Origin: an uncultured Dehalococcoidia bacterium
Lineage (GTDB): Bacteria > Chloroflexota > Dehalococcoidia > Lucifugimonadales > UBA3495
DNA: 64,000 nt
Direction of reading: 5' to 3'
NCBI GenBank assembly: GCA_951812625.1
Contig: CATOSP010000002.1
Span: forward strand, 1-64,000
How positions within the stretch are numbered: the first letter of the stretch is position 1; every line of letters starts with the position of its first letter. Below the pieces are notes generated by a model. The model had not been told where the DNA came from. It saw only the letters and a list, made by a program, of their open reading frames with translations, and made no database searches. Positions 41,491 through 49,884 of the stretch are shown piece after piece. The position numbers and the translations under genes were made by a program.

Positions 41491-41598
41491 AACGGCCTCT
41501 CCCTTACAATGATGACTGGCTAACCGCCGACTGTCTGCCCCTGGCCACCCACACTCCGATGGATGTTCGCCTGTATGTTCGCCGTCTATTACCTAACT

Positions 41599-42513
41599 CT
41601 ATGGCAAATGGGAAAGGTATTGGGCTACGTAGTCCATGCCTGCCAGGTCGCTGAAGGCGGACATGAGCCGCTGGGTCACGGGGCCGGGCACTTTGCCATT
41701 TCCCACCGTCGCGCCGTTCACAGCGGACACCGGGCAGATGCACAGGCTGGTGGAGGTCAGGAACGCCTCGTCAGCGGTGTAGGCGTCAAACAGGTCCAGG
41801 TCCTTCTCGGCGACGGGAAGGTCGAGGCCAGTGGCCAGGTCCAGGACTATTCCGCGAGTGATGCCCTCCAGCACGAACTGGCCGCGGGGAGTACATACCT
41901 CGCCGTCCTTGACCAGGAAGATGTTGGAACCCCGGCCCTCGGTGAGGTTGCCGCTTTCGTCCAACAGCACTGCCCAGGAGTCGGGGTCTGTGGCCTGGGC
42001 TTCCAGGTCTCCCAGCACCAGGTTGAGGTAGTTGTGGGTCTTGGCTCTTGGACTCTGGAACCGTGGCGGGATCCGGGGCACTGAGGGGGTGATGACACGT
42101 ACCCCGTCCCGGTAAAGAGGCGCGCGCCGGGCGAATGGAATGGCATGGCTCTCGATGAGCACGGTCGGTCCGGGACGGTCATTGGGCCCCGTAGCATCAA
42201 CGCCGCGGCTGATCCGCTGCATCACCCACATATCCTGACCGGAGGGCAGCAGGGGGTGGTTGTGCTTGACGACCTCCAAGGACCACCGTTCCATCTCGTC
42301 CATATCCATACCAGGGTCGATGCGAAGGTAGCGGAGGGAGTCGTAGAGCCTGTGAATGTGCTCCCGGAGCTTGAATGGTGCCCCGTTGAAGGTGCGGGTA
42401 GCGTCGAAGACGGCATCGCCCAAGAGATAACCCCGGTCGCGGATGGATATGCCGACCTGACTTTCGGGTCTCAATTCACCATTGAAGAATACGATGGTCT
42501 CGTTGGCATCCAT
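41599..42513 (-). CDS. Class IV aminotransferase (BCAT/D-amino-acid transaminase-like)
   Basis: A 304-residue fold-type IV PLP enzyme. RDRGYLLGDAVFDATRTFNG near 25-44 is the typical N-terminal motif, PLP lysine is K158 in QSPRAKTHNYLN, and the Glu lies in GNLTEGRGSNIF. It differs from ilvE at 4381 in lacking its AVFEGIRAY-type motif and fits the general BCAT/DAAT/ADCL group. The amino group donor is not clear. ATG 42513 follows GGAGGGACC. Confidence 0.9.
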   Translation of the reverse strand: MDANETIVFFNGELRPESQVGISIRDRGYLLGDAVFDATRTFNGAPFKLREHIHRLYDSLRYLRIDPGMDMDEMERWSLEVVKHNHPLLPSGQDMWVMQRISRGVDATGPNDRPGPTVLIESHAIPFARRAPLYRDGVRVITPSVPRIPPRFQSPRAKTHNYLNLVLGDLEAQATDPDSWAVLLDESGNLTEGRGSNIFLVKDGEVCTPRGQFVLEGITRGIVLDLATGLDLPVAEKDLDLFDAYTADEAFLTSTSLCICPVSAVNGATVGNGKVPGPVTQRLMSAFSDLAGMDYVAQYLSHLP

Positions 42514-42657
42514 GCAGGTCCCTCCGGTTAGGTTGAATCTCTGTGGATGTGGCGTCGGTTTCAGGATAGCATCAGTCGGCGGCTGGGCGTAGCGCTAGGT
42601 GAATGTAAGTGAAGTCCCAAGGCAAAATGCCGTTGCGCAGTTCACCGGGGAGCGGGG

Positions 42658-42963
42658 CTACTTGCGAAATGCGTTAGCCCCTGTGACGAGGGCGGGCATA
42701 CCTCCAAATAGGAACGCTACAGCCACCGTCTCCGCGATTTCCTCCTCGGTCGCTCCAGCAGCCCTGGCCCTGTCGGCAATGGCCGCAACACCGTCTGGGT
42801 GGGCCAGCAGGGCGTCGCAGAGCATGGTCATCAGCGTTTTGACTTTGAGGGAGAGCGCACCGTCCTGGAGCACCCATTCCCGGACATTGGACACATTGCC
42901 GAGCAATTCCGGGGCGTTCTGTTCCAGCAGGGACTGCCACGAGGCTGGCTGAGGTTGGGACAT
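42658..42963 (-). CDS. Carboxymuconolactone decarboxylase/AhpD-like protein
   Basis: A 101-residue all-helical protein of the CMD/AhpD fold. LSLKVKTLMTMLCDALLAHPDG and GATEEEIAETVAVAFLFGGMPA are the two family helices. Peroxidase-type members carry CxxC; here only C49 with H55 nearby is seen, so an AhpD-like peroxidase role is unlikely. Activity unknown. ATG 42963 lacks a strong ribosome binding site. Confidence 0.82.
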   Translation of the reverse strand: MSQPQPASWQSLLEQNAPELLGNVSNVREWVLQDGALSLKVKTLMTMLCDALLAHPDGVAAIADRARAAGATEEEIAETVAVAFLFGGMPALVTGANAFRK

Positions 42964-43402
42964 TTACTGATCTCCAATCGTAGACTGAGGCGTCCCCATG
43001 ATACTAGCAGGGGGCCTTTCACGCCACCGTACCGGCGTGAATGGACGGGTGTGATTCGGCGGGCCTGTCACGGGGGCATGGTCTAGCCTGGCAACACCGG
43101 GCTCATGCCGATGCAGGGTAGTCTCCCAACAGTGTGGCAACTGGCGTGTGCCCTTGCAGCAGAGACAGGCGACAAGGGAATGCCTCGATGGTTGGTGGAG
43201 AGGTTGGACGGCGTTGCGACGGCGAAGCCGCGACCATCAGGATATTCGCTAAATGGTGGCGCCGAACGGCTAAATTCGTTCACTCCATTACGGAGGAGGA
43301 GCTGGCATCAGCGAAGCAAACATGCGGACGCACCTTGTCGAGAGAAGGGCAATGCGACCGCTGGGACAGATGGTGGGGTGATGTGGTGAGGAGGGGGCGC
43401 CT
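42964..43402. other. Intergenic stretch, no gene seen
   Basis: Several short open frames cross this 439-base gap in both directions, but none shows a family signature, credible start signal or codon pattern. No tRNA or recognisable RNA was found by eye. Confidence 0.4.
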
Positions 43403-43546
43403 TCAGCTACTGGCGCCGATGCGGAAGACCTTCGTGCCGCAAGTGGGGCATACGCCCTGGGTCGCGGGCTTACCGTTCTTCATGGTGATGGCCTCGGGGT
43501 TGGATATTTCGCGCTTGCTGCGGCACTTGACGCAATAGGCTTCCAT
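43403..43546 (-). CDS. DUF5679-like zinc-ribbon protein
   Basis: A 47-residue protein, MEAYCVKCRSKREIS through VFRIGASS, with two CxxC pairs (C5/C8 and C33/C36) and the NPEAITMKNGKPATQG linker. This matches the small zinc-ribbon DUF5679, found alone or fused to nucleic-acid proteins. It is too short for standard open-frame listing. A clear promoter lies upstream at 43575-43604. Role unknown. Confidence 0.85.
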   Translation of the reverse strand: MEAYCVKCRSKREISNPEAITMKNGKPATQGVCPTCGTKVFRIGASS

Positions 43547-43574
43547 TAGAGACCTGCCTACTTGGAATGCGGCT

Positions 43575-43604
43575 ATTGTATTTAGTTTGAGTTAATGCGG
43601 TCAA
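43575..43604 (-). promoter_or_regulatory. Promoter of the zinc-ribbon gene
   Basis: On the minus strand, TTGACC (43599-43604) and TACAAT (43575-43580) are separated by 18 bases, a good sigma-70-type pair. Transcription would start near 43568, about 22 bases before ATG 43546. Confidence 0.55.
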
Positions 43605-43872
43605 TATTCAGTATATCCAGTTTATTGGATTTCTAGCGCGGCATCTGTAACCGCACCTGAGTCTAGACATCATACCAAGATAGGCTGGCATATTTCACGC
43701 GATATGATTCAGGCACTCGGCCAGGAGTCTGCGGCTACGAGACTTCCACTTCTACATATGCGCCAGGACTCTGCTAGAATGTACTCCCGGTGGGATAGCA
43801 CCCTGAGCGTGGACTCCGCGCGGCGTGCCACCTGCGGCCGACTAAGCCACGGCCGGGAAGGGGCTAATCTGT
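43605..43872 (+). promoter_or_regulatory. Leader of the cobalamin operon, possible B12-responsive RNA
   Basis: This region precedes a cobalamin-synthesis operon. TGCTAGAAT at 43772-43780 is an extended -10, giving a leader of about 85 bases. Fragments resembling cobalamin-riboswitch motifs are seen: GCCAGGAGTCTGC at 43720-43732, close to the B12-box, and GCCACGGCCGGGAAGG near 43846. Their order does not fit the standard RNA, so this is only a candidate. Confidence 0.25.
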
Positions 43873-44496
43873 ATGGGAAGACTCCTCCTAGTCAGACACG
43901 GTGAGACTCCCTGGAATGCCGAAGGACGCATTCAGGGGCACTCCGACGTTGAACTATCGGAAAAGGGCAAGCGGCAGGCCGAACTAATTGCCGGGCGCCT
44001 TGCCGGTGTCCGAATCGACGCAGCCTACTCCAGCGACCTGGTCCGCTGCCAGAACACCGCCAAGGCGATTCTGGCGAAGCATGACGTGCCGTTGCAGGCC
44101 ACGGCGGACCTGCGGGAACGATTCTACGGAGTGTTTGAGGGCCTGACGGTGGCGGAGAGGCGGAGCCGCTACCCGGACATGTTCGCCGCGTCGGTCGTCA
44201 ATGACCTGGACTTCGCGCCAACAGATGGAGAGACGCCGCGGGAGACCATACGGCGGATGACTCCAGTGATTGACGGTATACGAAGCCTGCACTTTGATGA
44301 AACGGCGTTGATCGTTGGCCACGGCGGGTCCCTCCGGGCTGCCGTCATCGCGCTTATGGAACTGCCCGACGAGTCTACATGGAGATTCGTCATGGCCAAC
44401 TGCTCTCTGTCAGTATTTGATACCTACCACAACAATACAGTGATGCTTCTATACAACGACACGTCTCACCTCAACCACCTTGGCACAGGGTTCTGA
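43873..44496 (+). CDS. Histidine phosphatase (CobC/alpha-ribazole phosphatase-like)
   Basis: A 207-residue phosphoglycerate-mutase-like phosphatase. The catalytic RHGET lies at residues 8-12, and a second His is in LIVGHGGSLRA near 157. RCQNTAKAIL and ERFYGVFEGLT are typical. Its place first in a cobalamin operon supports a CobC role, removing the 5'-phosphate from alpha-ribazole-phosphate; without that context it would be a generic phosphatase. The cobQ start follows six bases after the stop. Confidence 0.85.
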   Translation: MGRLLLVRHGETPWNAEGRIQGHSDVELSEKGKRQAELIAGRLAGVRIDAAYSSDLVRCQNTAKAILAKHDVPLQATADLRERFYGVFEGLTVAERRSRYPDMFAASVVNDLDFAPTDGETPRETIRRMTPVIDGIRSLHFDETALIVGHGGSLRAAVIALMELPDESTWRFVMANCSLSVFDTYHNNTVMLLYNDTSHLNHLGTGF

Positions 44497-44502
44497 GGCA
44501 GG

Positions 44503-46068
44503 GTGCCGGATCATATGGCTGGGAAAGTCCTGATGGTACAGGGGACCGCATCTCACGTTGGCAAGAGCGTGCTGGTGTCTGCCCTGTGCCGCATCTTCCG
44601 CCAGGACGGTTTCCGCGTCGCGCCCTTCAAGGCCCAGAACATGTCCAACAACTCCTACGTTACGCCGGACGGCGGAGAGATTGGACGGGCCCAGGCGGTG
44701 CAGGCCCAGGCCGCAGGGATCGAACCCCAAGTTGAGATGAACCCCATCCTCCTGAAACCTGAGGCTGACCAGCGCTCCCAGGTGGTGCGCATGGGGAGGC
44801 CCTGGCTGTCGGCACAGGCTATGGACTATTACTCAATGAAGGCCGAGCTTTGGGAGTCGGTCAAGACGTCACTGGACACCCTACGCAACCAGTTTGATGT
44901 AGTAGTTATCGAGGGGGCGGGAAGCCCTGCGGAGATCAACTTGAAGGCCACCGAGATCGTCAACATGCGGGTGGCCATGTACGCCAATGCTCCGGTGCTG
45001 CTCTGCGGAGACATCGACCGGGGGGGTGTCTTCGCCTCGATAGTCGGGACGCTGGAGCTTCTGGAGCCGGAAGAACGGGATGCGATCAAGGGGCTGGTGA
45101 TCAACAAGTTTCGGGGTGACATCGCCCTTTTGACCGACGGACTCACCTGGCTGGAGGGGCGGACGGGCAAACCGGTGGCTGGAGTGGTCCACCATTTCCG
45201 GGACATCCACATCCCGGAAGAGGACTCTGTGGCGTTGGAGCTTCCAGACCGGCCCATTGTGGACGCGGCGCTGGACGTTGCAGTAGTGCGACTCCCCCAC
45301 GTCTCCAACTTCGACGATTTCGACCCGCTGGGCAGGGAACCGGGGGTCTCCCTGCGCTACGTGGATTCCCCGGAGAACTTCGGGAGTCCAGACTTGGTCA
45401 TCCTGCCCGGCACCAAGACCACGATACCGGACCTGGCATGGATGGATAACAGGGGACTGACCGGGTTGGTAAAGCAAGCGCACCGAGGTGGCGCGGCCAT
45501 CATCGGCATCTGCGGCGGGTACCAGATGATCGGGACTCACCTCCAGGACCCGGACCATGTTGAATCATCCCTGACCGAGATGGCCGGGCTGGGACTGCTG
45601 CCTACCTCGACGGTGTTCGCGGGTTCGAAGGAGACCCACCGGGTCAAGGGGGTGGTGTCCATTGACCGGGGACTGTTGCAGGGTGCGAAGGACCTGCCAG
45701 TACAGGGTTACGAGATTCACATGGGCCGTACCACCGGCAGCGACGCAGGAGCGCCGTTCCAAATCCACGACCGGGCCGACGCGCCGGTGACTCACGGCAA
45801 TGACACCGATGGTTGTCTGGACGCCTCCGGATGGGTCATGGGCACCTACATCCACGGGTTGTTCCATAACGGCGAGTTCCGACGCAGCCTGCTCCAGGCG
45901 CTGGCCCGGCGCAAGGGCGTCCGCCTTCCCGAATCGGCGGATGATGTTGGCCTGGACCGGGAGTACGACAAGCTGGCGGACTGGGTGCGTTCCGCGCTCG
46001 ACATCGAGCTCATATATGACATGACCGGCCTGGTGCGCGATTTCGACAGCGTCGGCGCAGCCCGCTGA
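44503..46068 (+). CDS. cobQ: Cobyric acid synthase
   Basis: A 521-residue amidotransferase that amidates adenosylcobyrinic acid a,c-diamide. The N-terminal ATPase starts VLMVQGTASHVGKSVLVSAL with the FKAQNMSNNSYVT motif. The C-terminal glutaminase domain has its Cys in GICGGYQMIG and its His in GTYIHGLFHN. GTG 44503 has GAGG close upstream; ATG 44515 is the alternative. It overlaps cobU by a single base (TGATG). Confidence 0.94.
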   Translation: MPDHMAGKVLMVQGTASHVGKSVLVSALCRIFRQDGFRVAPFKAQNMSNNSYVTPDGGEIGRAQAVQAQAAGIEPQVEMNPILLKPEADQRSQVVRMGRPWLSAQAMDYYSMKAELWESVKTSLDTLRNQFDVVVIEGAGSPAEINLKATEIVNMRVAMYANAPVLLCGDIDRGGVFASIVGTLELLEPEERDAIKGLVINKFRGDIALLTDGLTWLEGRTGKPVAGVVHHFRDIHIPEEDSVALELPDRPIVDAALDVAVVRLPHVSNFDDFDPLGREPGVSLRYVDSPENFGSPDLVILPGTKTTIPDLAWMDNRGLTGLVKQAHRGGAAIIGICGGYQMIGTHLQDPDHVESSLTEMAGLGLLPTSTVFAGSKETHRVKGVVSIDRGLLQGAKDLPVQGYEIHMGRTTGSDAGAPFQIHDRADAPVTHGNDTDGCLDASGWVMGTYIHGLFHNGEFRRSLLQALARRKGVRLPESADDVGLDREYDKLADWVRSALDIELIYDMTGLVRDFDSVGAAR

Positions 46069-46622
46069 TGTTGCCGACGTTGTCTCTGGCGTTGGGCGGT
46101 GTTCGCTCCGGCAAGAGTGGGTTTGCCGAAGGGTTGGCCGGTGAGAGTGGAGACCCAGTCCTGTATGTTGCCACCGGCGTAGTAACCGACTCGGAGATGG
46201 AGGAGCGCATCCGCCGCCACCGGGAGGGGCGCCCGGAACACTGGACTACCCTGGAGGAACCGATAAGGCTGGCGGAACGGCTTCGGGAAACCCTGTCGGC
46301 GCCCGATGCTCCGTCCGTGGTGTTGCTGGACAGTCTGGATGTCTGGGTGGCCAACGTGATGGAAGAGCAGGGGGAAGCACCCAAAGCCGAAGTAGAAGCC
46401 TATGCGCTGGGCTGCCTGGCCAACACTCTTGATGTGCTGCACCAATCGGAAGTCAGAGCAGTCCTGGTAAGCTCTGAGGTTGGGCTGTCACTGGTGCCGC
46501 CCAATCCCTTGGGACGCCGGTTTCAAGACCTGCTGGGGTTGGTGAACCAGAAGACGGCTGCCGCTGCAGACAGGGTTTACCTTTTGGTTGCGGGGATTCC
46601 CCTGGAGGTCAAAGGTGTCTAG
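46068..46622 (+). CDS. cobU: Adenosylcobinamide kinase / adenosylcobinamide-phosphate guanylyltransferase
   Basis: A 184-residue bifunctional enzyme that phosphorylates adenosylcobinamide and adds GMP. The P-loop is GGVRSGKSGFAEGLA near residue 10, and LYVATGVVTDSEMEERI and VLLDSLDVWVAN are family segments, as is NPLGRRFQDLLGLVNQK. ATG 46068 shares its A with the cobQ stop. The pduX-like gene starts eight bases before this stop. Confidence 0.93.
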   Translation: MLPTLSLALGGVRSGKSGFAEGLAGESGDPVLYVATGVVTDSEMEERIRRHREGRPEHWTTLEEPIRLAERLRETLSAPDAPSVVLLDSLDVWVANVMEEQGEAPKAEVEAYALGCLANTLDVLHQSEVRAVLVSSEVGLSLVPPNPLGRRFQDLLGLVNQKTAAAADRVYLLVAGIPLEVKGV

Positions 46623-47559
46623 CGAATCCCTGTTAGTTGGCAGAGCCACGGCACGAGCACCGGGGGTCTGCGGCGAACTTGTCCAGGGGATGCTGGGCGG
46701 CGTCTACTACCTGGTGACTTGTCCCATCGACTTCTTCTCCCGCGTGACCGTGGATCTGTACGTTAACACGTCGGGTGAGAATGCTACCCGCGTGGATGCG
46801 CCGGAGGACTGCGCCAAGACCGCCTGTGCCGTGGCCCAAACGCTGGCACGATCTGGCCGGGATGACCTGGAGGCCAGAGTTTCCGTGGGCAACCCGATTC
46901 CCAGGAGCAAGGGCATGGGCAGCAGCAGCGCCGACCTGGCCGCGGCCATCACCGCCACCGGCCTGGCCCTGGGAGTCGATCTGGGGCCGGAGACGGTGGC
47001 CGAGATTGCCCTGGCCGTTGAGCCGACAGACGGCGTGATGGTGCCGGGTCTGGCAATGTTCGACCACCGGGAGGGCAGGATCAAGGACAGCATCGGCCCG
47101 CCCCCGCCGATGGAGATAGTGGCCCTGGACTTCGGTGGTACGGTTGACACCCTCGAGTTCAACCGGACCGACCGGAGCGACTTGTGGCGAGCAATCGACG
47201 GGGAAACTACCGAGGCCCTCGAACTGGTCAAAGCCGGAGTGGAACATTGCGAACCCGCCTTGATTGGCCGGGGCGCGACCATCAGTGCATGGGCCGGGCA
47301 GCGGATTCTTCCAAAGCCGATGCTGCCCGCGGTGGCGGACTTCGCGGAGTCCATTGGGGCAGTTGGGGTCAATGTGGGGCACAGTGGGACCATCATAGGG
47401 GTGCTGCTGGATGCCCGTCCCAGGCGGGGCAAGTCCGCCTTCCGGCAGGCACGGGAGGCGTTTCCGGAGGCGGAGATGGTACATCACTTCCGGTTACTAG
47501 GCGGCGGTGTCCAGACGGTGGAGGCCCAGCCTGTCGATGTGGGGAGAAGCGGTTTCTAG
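46615..47559 (+). CDS. GHMP kinase, PduX-like L-threonine kinase
   Basis: A 314-residue GHMP-type kinase. The ATP-binding glycine/serine loop is PRSKGMGSSSADLAAA near residue 95, preceded by ARAPGVCGELVQG and followed late by GHSGTIIGVLLD. PduX phosphorylates L-threonine for the cobalamin linker (R)-1-aminopropan-2-ol O-2-phosphate, a role supported by the operon with cobU and cobQ. GTG 46615 has GGAGG six bases upstream; the longer frame starting at 46588 lies within cobU. CobD-type decarboxylase is not seen nearby. Confidence 0.85.
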   Translation: MSSESLLVGRATARAPGVCGELVQGMLGGVYYLVTCPIDFFSRVTVDLYVNTSGENATRVDAPEDCAKTACAVAQTLARSGRDDLEARVSVGNPIPRSKGMGSSSADLAAAITATGLALGVDLGPETVAEIALAVEPTDGVMVPGLAMFDHREGRIKDSIGPPPPMEIVALDFGGTVDTLEFNRTDRSDLWRAIDGETTEALELVKAGVEHCEPALIGRGATISAWAGQRILPKPMLPAVADFAESIGAVGVNVGHSGTIIGVLLDARPRRGKSAFRQAREAFPEAEMVHHFRLLGGGVQTVEAQPVDVGRSGF

Positions 47560-47572
47560 GACTCCTATCGAA

Positions 47573-47616
47573 GAGGGGACACCTGTTCCTGTGGATTCCC
47601 GCCTTCGCGGTAATAA
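47573..47616. repeat. Composite dispersed repeat (gacacctgttc motif plus VIPAKAGI-type palindrome, copy 2)
   Basis: GGGGACACCTGTTC at 47574-47587 is the reverse complement of 20771-20784, beside the hairpin there. Directly after, GTGGATTCCCGCCTTCGCGG at 47591-47610 matches the palindrome at 40515. Both lie in a non-coding gap between two genes. Confidence 0.65.
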
Positions 47617-47644
47617 GGGGCGTACTTGAAAGGGGATTGAGGCG

Positions 47645-48718
47645 ATGGCCGAGTACAAGCTGGCGGTCATTCCCGGCGACGGAGTCGGGCCGGAGGTAAT
47701 AGCCGAGGGCAGGAAAGCCATTGAAGCAGTGGTCCGCGGGTCGGCGGACCTGAGCTTCGATTATACCGAATTTCCGTGGGGGTCCGACTATTACCGGGAG
47801 ACGGGTCGGCTGATGCCGGAGGACGGGCTGGAGCAACTTGGGGCCTTCGACGCCATACTGTTCGGCGCGGTGGGCGACCCGCAGATACCGGACCACATCA
47901 CGCTGAACGGGTTGCTGCTGCCCATGCGCCGTGCCTTTGACCAGGGGGTGTGCATCCGGCCTTCCTACCTGTACCCCGGCGTGGCCTCACCCCTGGCCGG
48001 GAAGCAGGCCGGGGAGATTGACCTGGTGATTTTCCGGGAGAACACCGAGGGCGAGTATGCTCCCGTGGGCGGACGGCTATACCCTGGCACGGGTTACGAG
48101 ACGGTGGTGCAGAGCAACATCTTCACCCGTCGTGGCACGGAGCGCATCATCCGCGCGGCCTTCGAGTACTGTGACCGGCGCGACGGGTACAACAAGGTGA
48201 CCTCGGTTACCAAGTCCAACGCACAGGCATTCGGGATGGTGTTCTGGGACGAGGTGTTCCGGGAGGTGGCGGCGGAGTACTCCCACATCCAGACCGAGTC
48301 GCTGCTGGTGGACCGGGCATGCATGGACCTGGTGCGCTGGCCTGAGGACTTCGATGTGATGGTGGCCTCCAACCTGTTTGCCGACATCCTCTCCGACATC
48401 GCCGCAGTGGTCTCCGGGAGCATGGGCCTGGCTCCCAGCGCCAACATCAACCCGGAGCGCCAGTATCCCTCCATGTTCGAACCAGTTCATGGCGCGGCCT
48501 TCGACATCACCGGCAAGGGCATCGCCAACCCCCTGGCCACCGTGTCCGCCGTGGCAATGATGCTGGAACACCTGGGCCGCCCTCAGGAGGCCAGCCGGGT
48601 TGACCAGGCCGTGTCCCAGTGTCTCAACGAGCGGTCGGTGGTCACCCCGGACCTTGGCGGCAGCGCGACCACCGCACAGGTGGGCGACGAAGTGGCACGG
48701 TTGCTGGAGCAGGGGTAG
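47645..48718 (+). CDS. Tartrate/D-malate dehydrogenase-like (isopropylmalate dehydrogenase family)
   Basis: A 357-residue metal- and NAD-dependent beta-decarboxylating dehydrogenase. IPGDGVGPEVIAEG opens it, DAILFGAVGDPQIPDHITLNG and CIRPSYLYPGVASPL fit the tartrate dehydrogenase/D-malate branch, and VASNLFADILSDIAA with EPVHGAAFDITGKGIANP closes the family pattern. Isopropylmalate dehydrogenase proper is less likely. GAGG is seven bases before ATG 47645. Not obviously linked to cobalamin. Confidence 0.88.
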   Translation: MAEYKLAVIPGDGVGPEVIAEGRKAIEAVVRGSADLSFDYTEFPWGSDYYRETGRLMPEDGLEQLGAFDAILFGAVGDPQIPDHITLNGLLLPMRRAFDQGVCIRPSYLYPGVASPLAGKQAGEIDLVIFRENTEGEYAPVGGRLYPGTGYETVVQSNIFTRRGTERIIRAAFEYCDRRDGYNKVTSVTKSNAQAFGMVFWDEVFREVAAEYSHIQTESLLVDRACMDLVRWPEDFDVMVASNLFADILSDIAAVVSGSMGLAPSANINPERQYPSMFEPVHGAAFDITGKGIANPLATVSAVAMMLEHLGRPQEASRVDQAVSQCLNERSVVTPDLGGSATTAQVGDEVARLLEQG

Positions 48719-48852
48719 TGAGAGGTATCGTGATGGTGCGGGTGGCACGTGATTTTAGTGCTCCGCTCGTCGGTGACCCGATGGGATCAAATGATTGAGA
48801 GTCTGTCCGATTATTGTTTGATGCTCCAATATTCCCAGCCTAGGATCGGCTC

Positions 48853-49776
48853 ATGGTAGTGTTGCAACCGTACAAGGACTCACTGGGTGTTGGTAGCGAG
48901 CCTGAGTTGCTCGAGAGCTTTTATCAGTCCCTTTCAGCTACCAATCGAACTTACGACTTCTTCGTCAATTGGAACAAAGTTCGTACAAATGTTCAGAACC
49001 TGAAGATACCGCTGGCCCTTTTGGGAACGTTGGCAGGTTCAACCAACCCATCGGAAGGACTTCGTGAGCTTTTGAATCAGTATCCAGAGGTCTCAAGAGC
49101 TATACCGATATTAATTGCTGTCAGAGGATTGAAGTTGCAGGTCTTGAATGACCTGACTGTCGGTGAGTCTGTTACGGAATATGATTTTTCGAGAACTGAA
49201 TTATGCACCTCTGACATCGAGAGGATAGTAGGTTTCTGCGAACGGACTGGCATTACTTCGTTACTATCGACATCCCAATCTCTAAGTGACTACGTAACCG
49301 GCGTTGAGGTGGGTACCGATACAAACGCTCGGAAGAACCGCAGCGGTACCTCGATGGAGTCGGTGGTTGGGAAATTCCTGAATGAATTGTCATTTGAGCG
49401 CGCTGACCTAGAAGTGCGAACTCAGAGAACATTCTCATCCTTGGAGAGAAACAGCATCAGTGTTCCGCCGACTCTCAGGGATCGTAAGTTTGATATAGCT
49501 GTGTCTGTTGGTGGGCAATACTTCAATATTGAAATCAATTTCTATTCCGGCCCTGGCTCAAAGCCTCAAGAGATTGTCGACTCATATATCAACCGCGAAA
49601 GTGAACTTAAGGAGGCCGACTGGAAGTTCATTTGGATTACTGATGGTTTTGGATGGTCATCGATGACGAGTCAAATGAATTTGGCTTTCACACGTATGGA
49701 CTATATCCTCAACTTGGCATTTGTTCGAAAAGGGGTACTTTCCGCTATATTTGACAGCATCGGTTTGAACGTCTGA
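48853..49776 (+). CDS. DpnII/MboI-like type II restriction endonuclease
   Basis: A 307-residue endonuclease of the DpnII family, expected to cut at GATC. Family segments are GVEVGTDTNARKNRSGTSME, a catalytic-type RDRKFDIAVSVGGQYFNIE with EINFYSGPGSKPQE, and FIWITDGFGWSSM. The D and E in FDIA...EINFY are candidate metal ligands. It is A/T-richer than housekeeping genes nearby. The methylase gene follows after 108 bases on the same strand. Confidence 0.88.
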   Translation: MVVLQPYKDSLGVGSEPELLESFYQSLSATNRTYDFFVNWNKVRTNVQNLKIPLALLGTLAGSTNPSEGLRELLNQYPEVSRAIPILIAVRGLKLQVLNDLTVGESVTEYDFSRTELCTSDIERIVGFCERTGITSLLSTSQSLSDYVTGVEVGTDTNARKNRSGTSMESVVGKFLNELSFERADLEVRTQRTFSSLERNSISVPPTLRDRKFDIAVSVGGQYFNIEINFYSGPGSKPQEIVDSYINRESELKEADWKFIWITDGFGWSSMTSQMNLAFTRMDYILNLAFVRKGVLSAIFDSIGLNV

Positions 49777-49884
49777 GAGTGAGTGGTCCAAGGACTAATG
49801 ACGGAGACCAGTCGATGGCGACTCTTGATCGTAGTAAGATGTGTATGGTTGCGTTGGCGCTAAGTCTTGGAGGACTGGTCGGCT

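Noticed and set aside
43105-43538. Plus-strand open frames of 94 and 134 residues before the cobalamin operon
   Set aside because: No motifs; one is antisense to the zinc-ribbon gene, which has a promoter and paired CxxC motifs.
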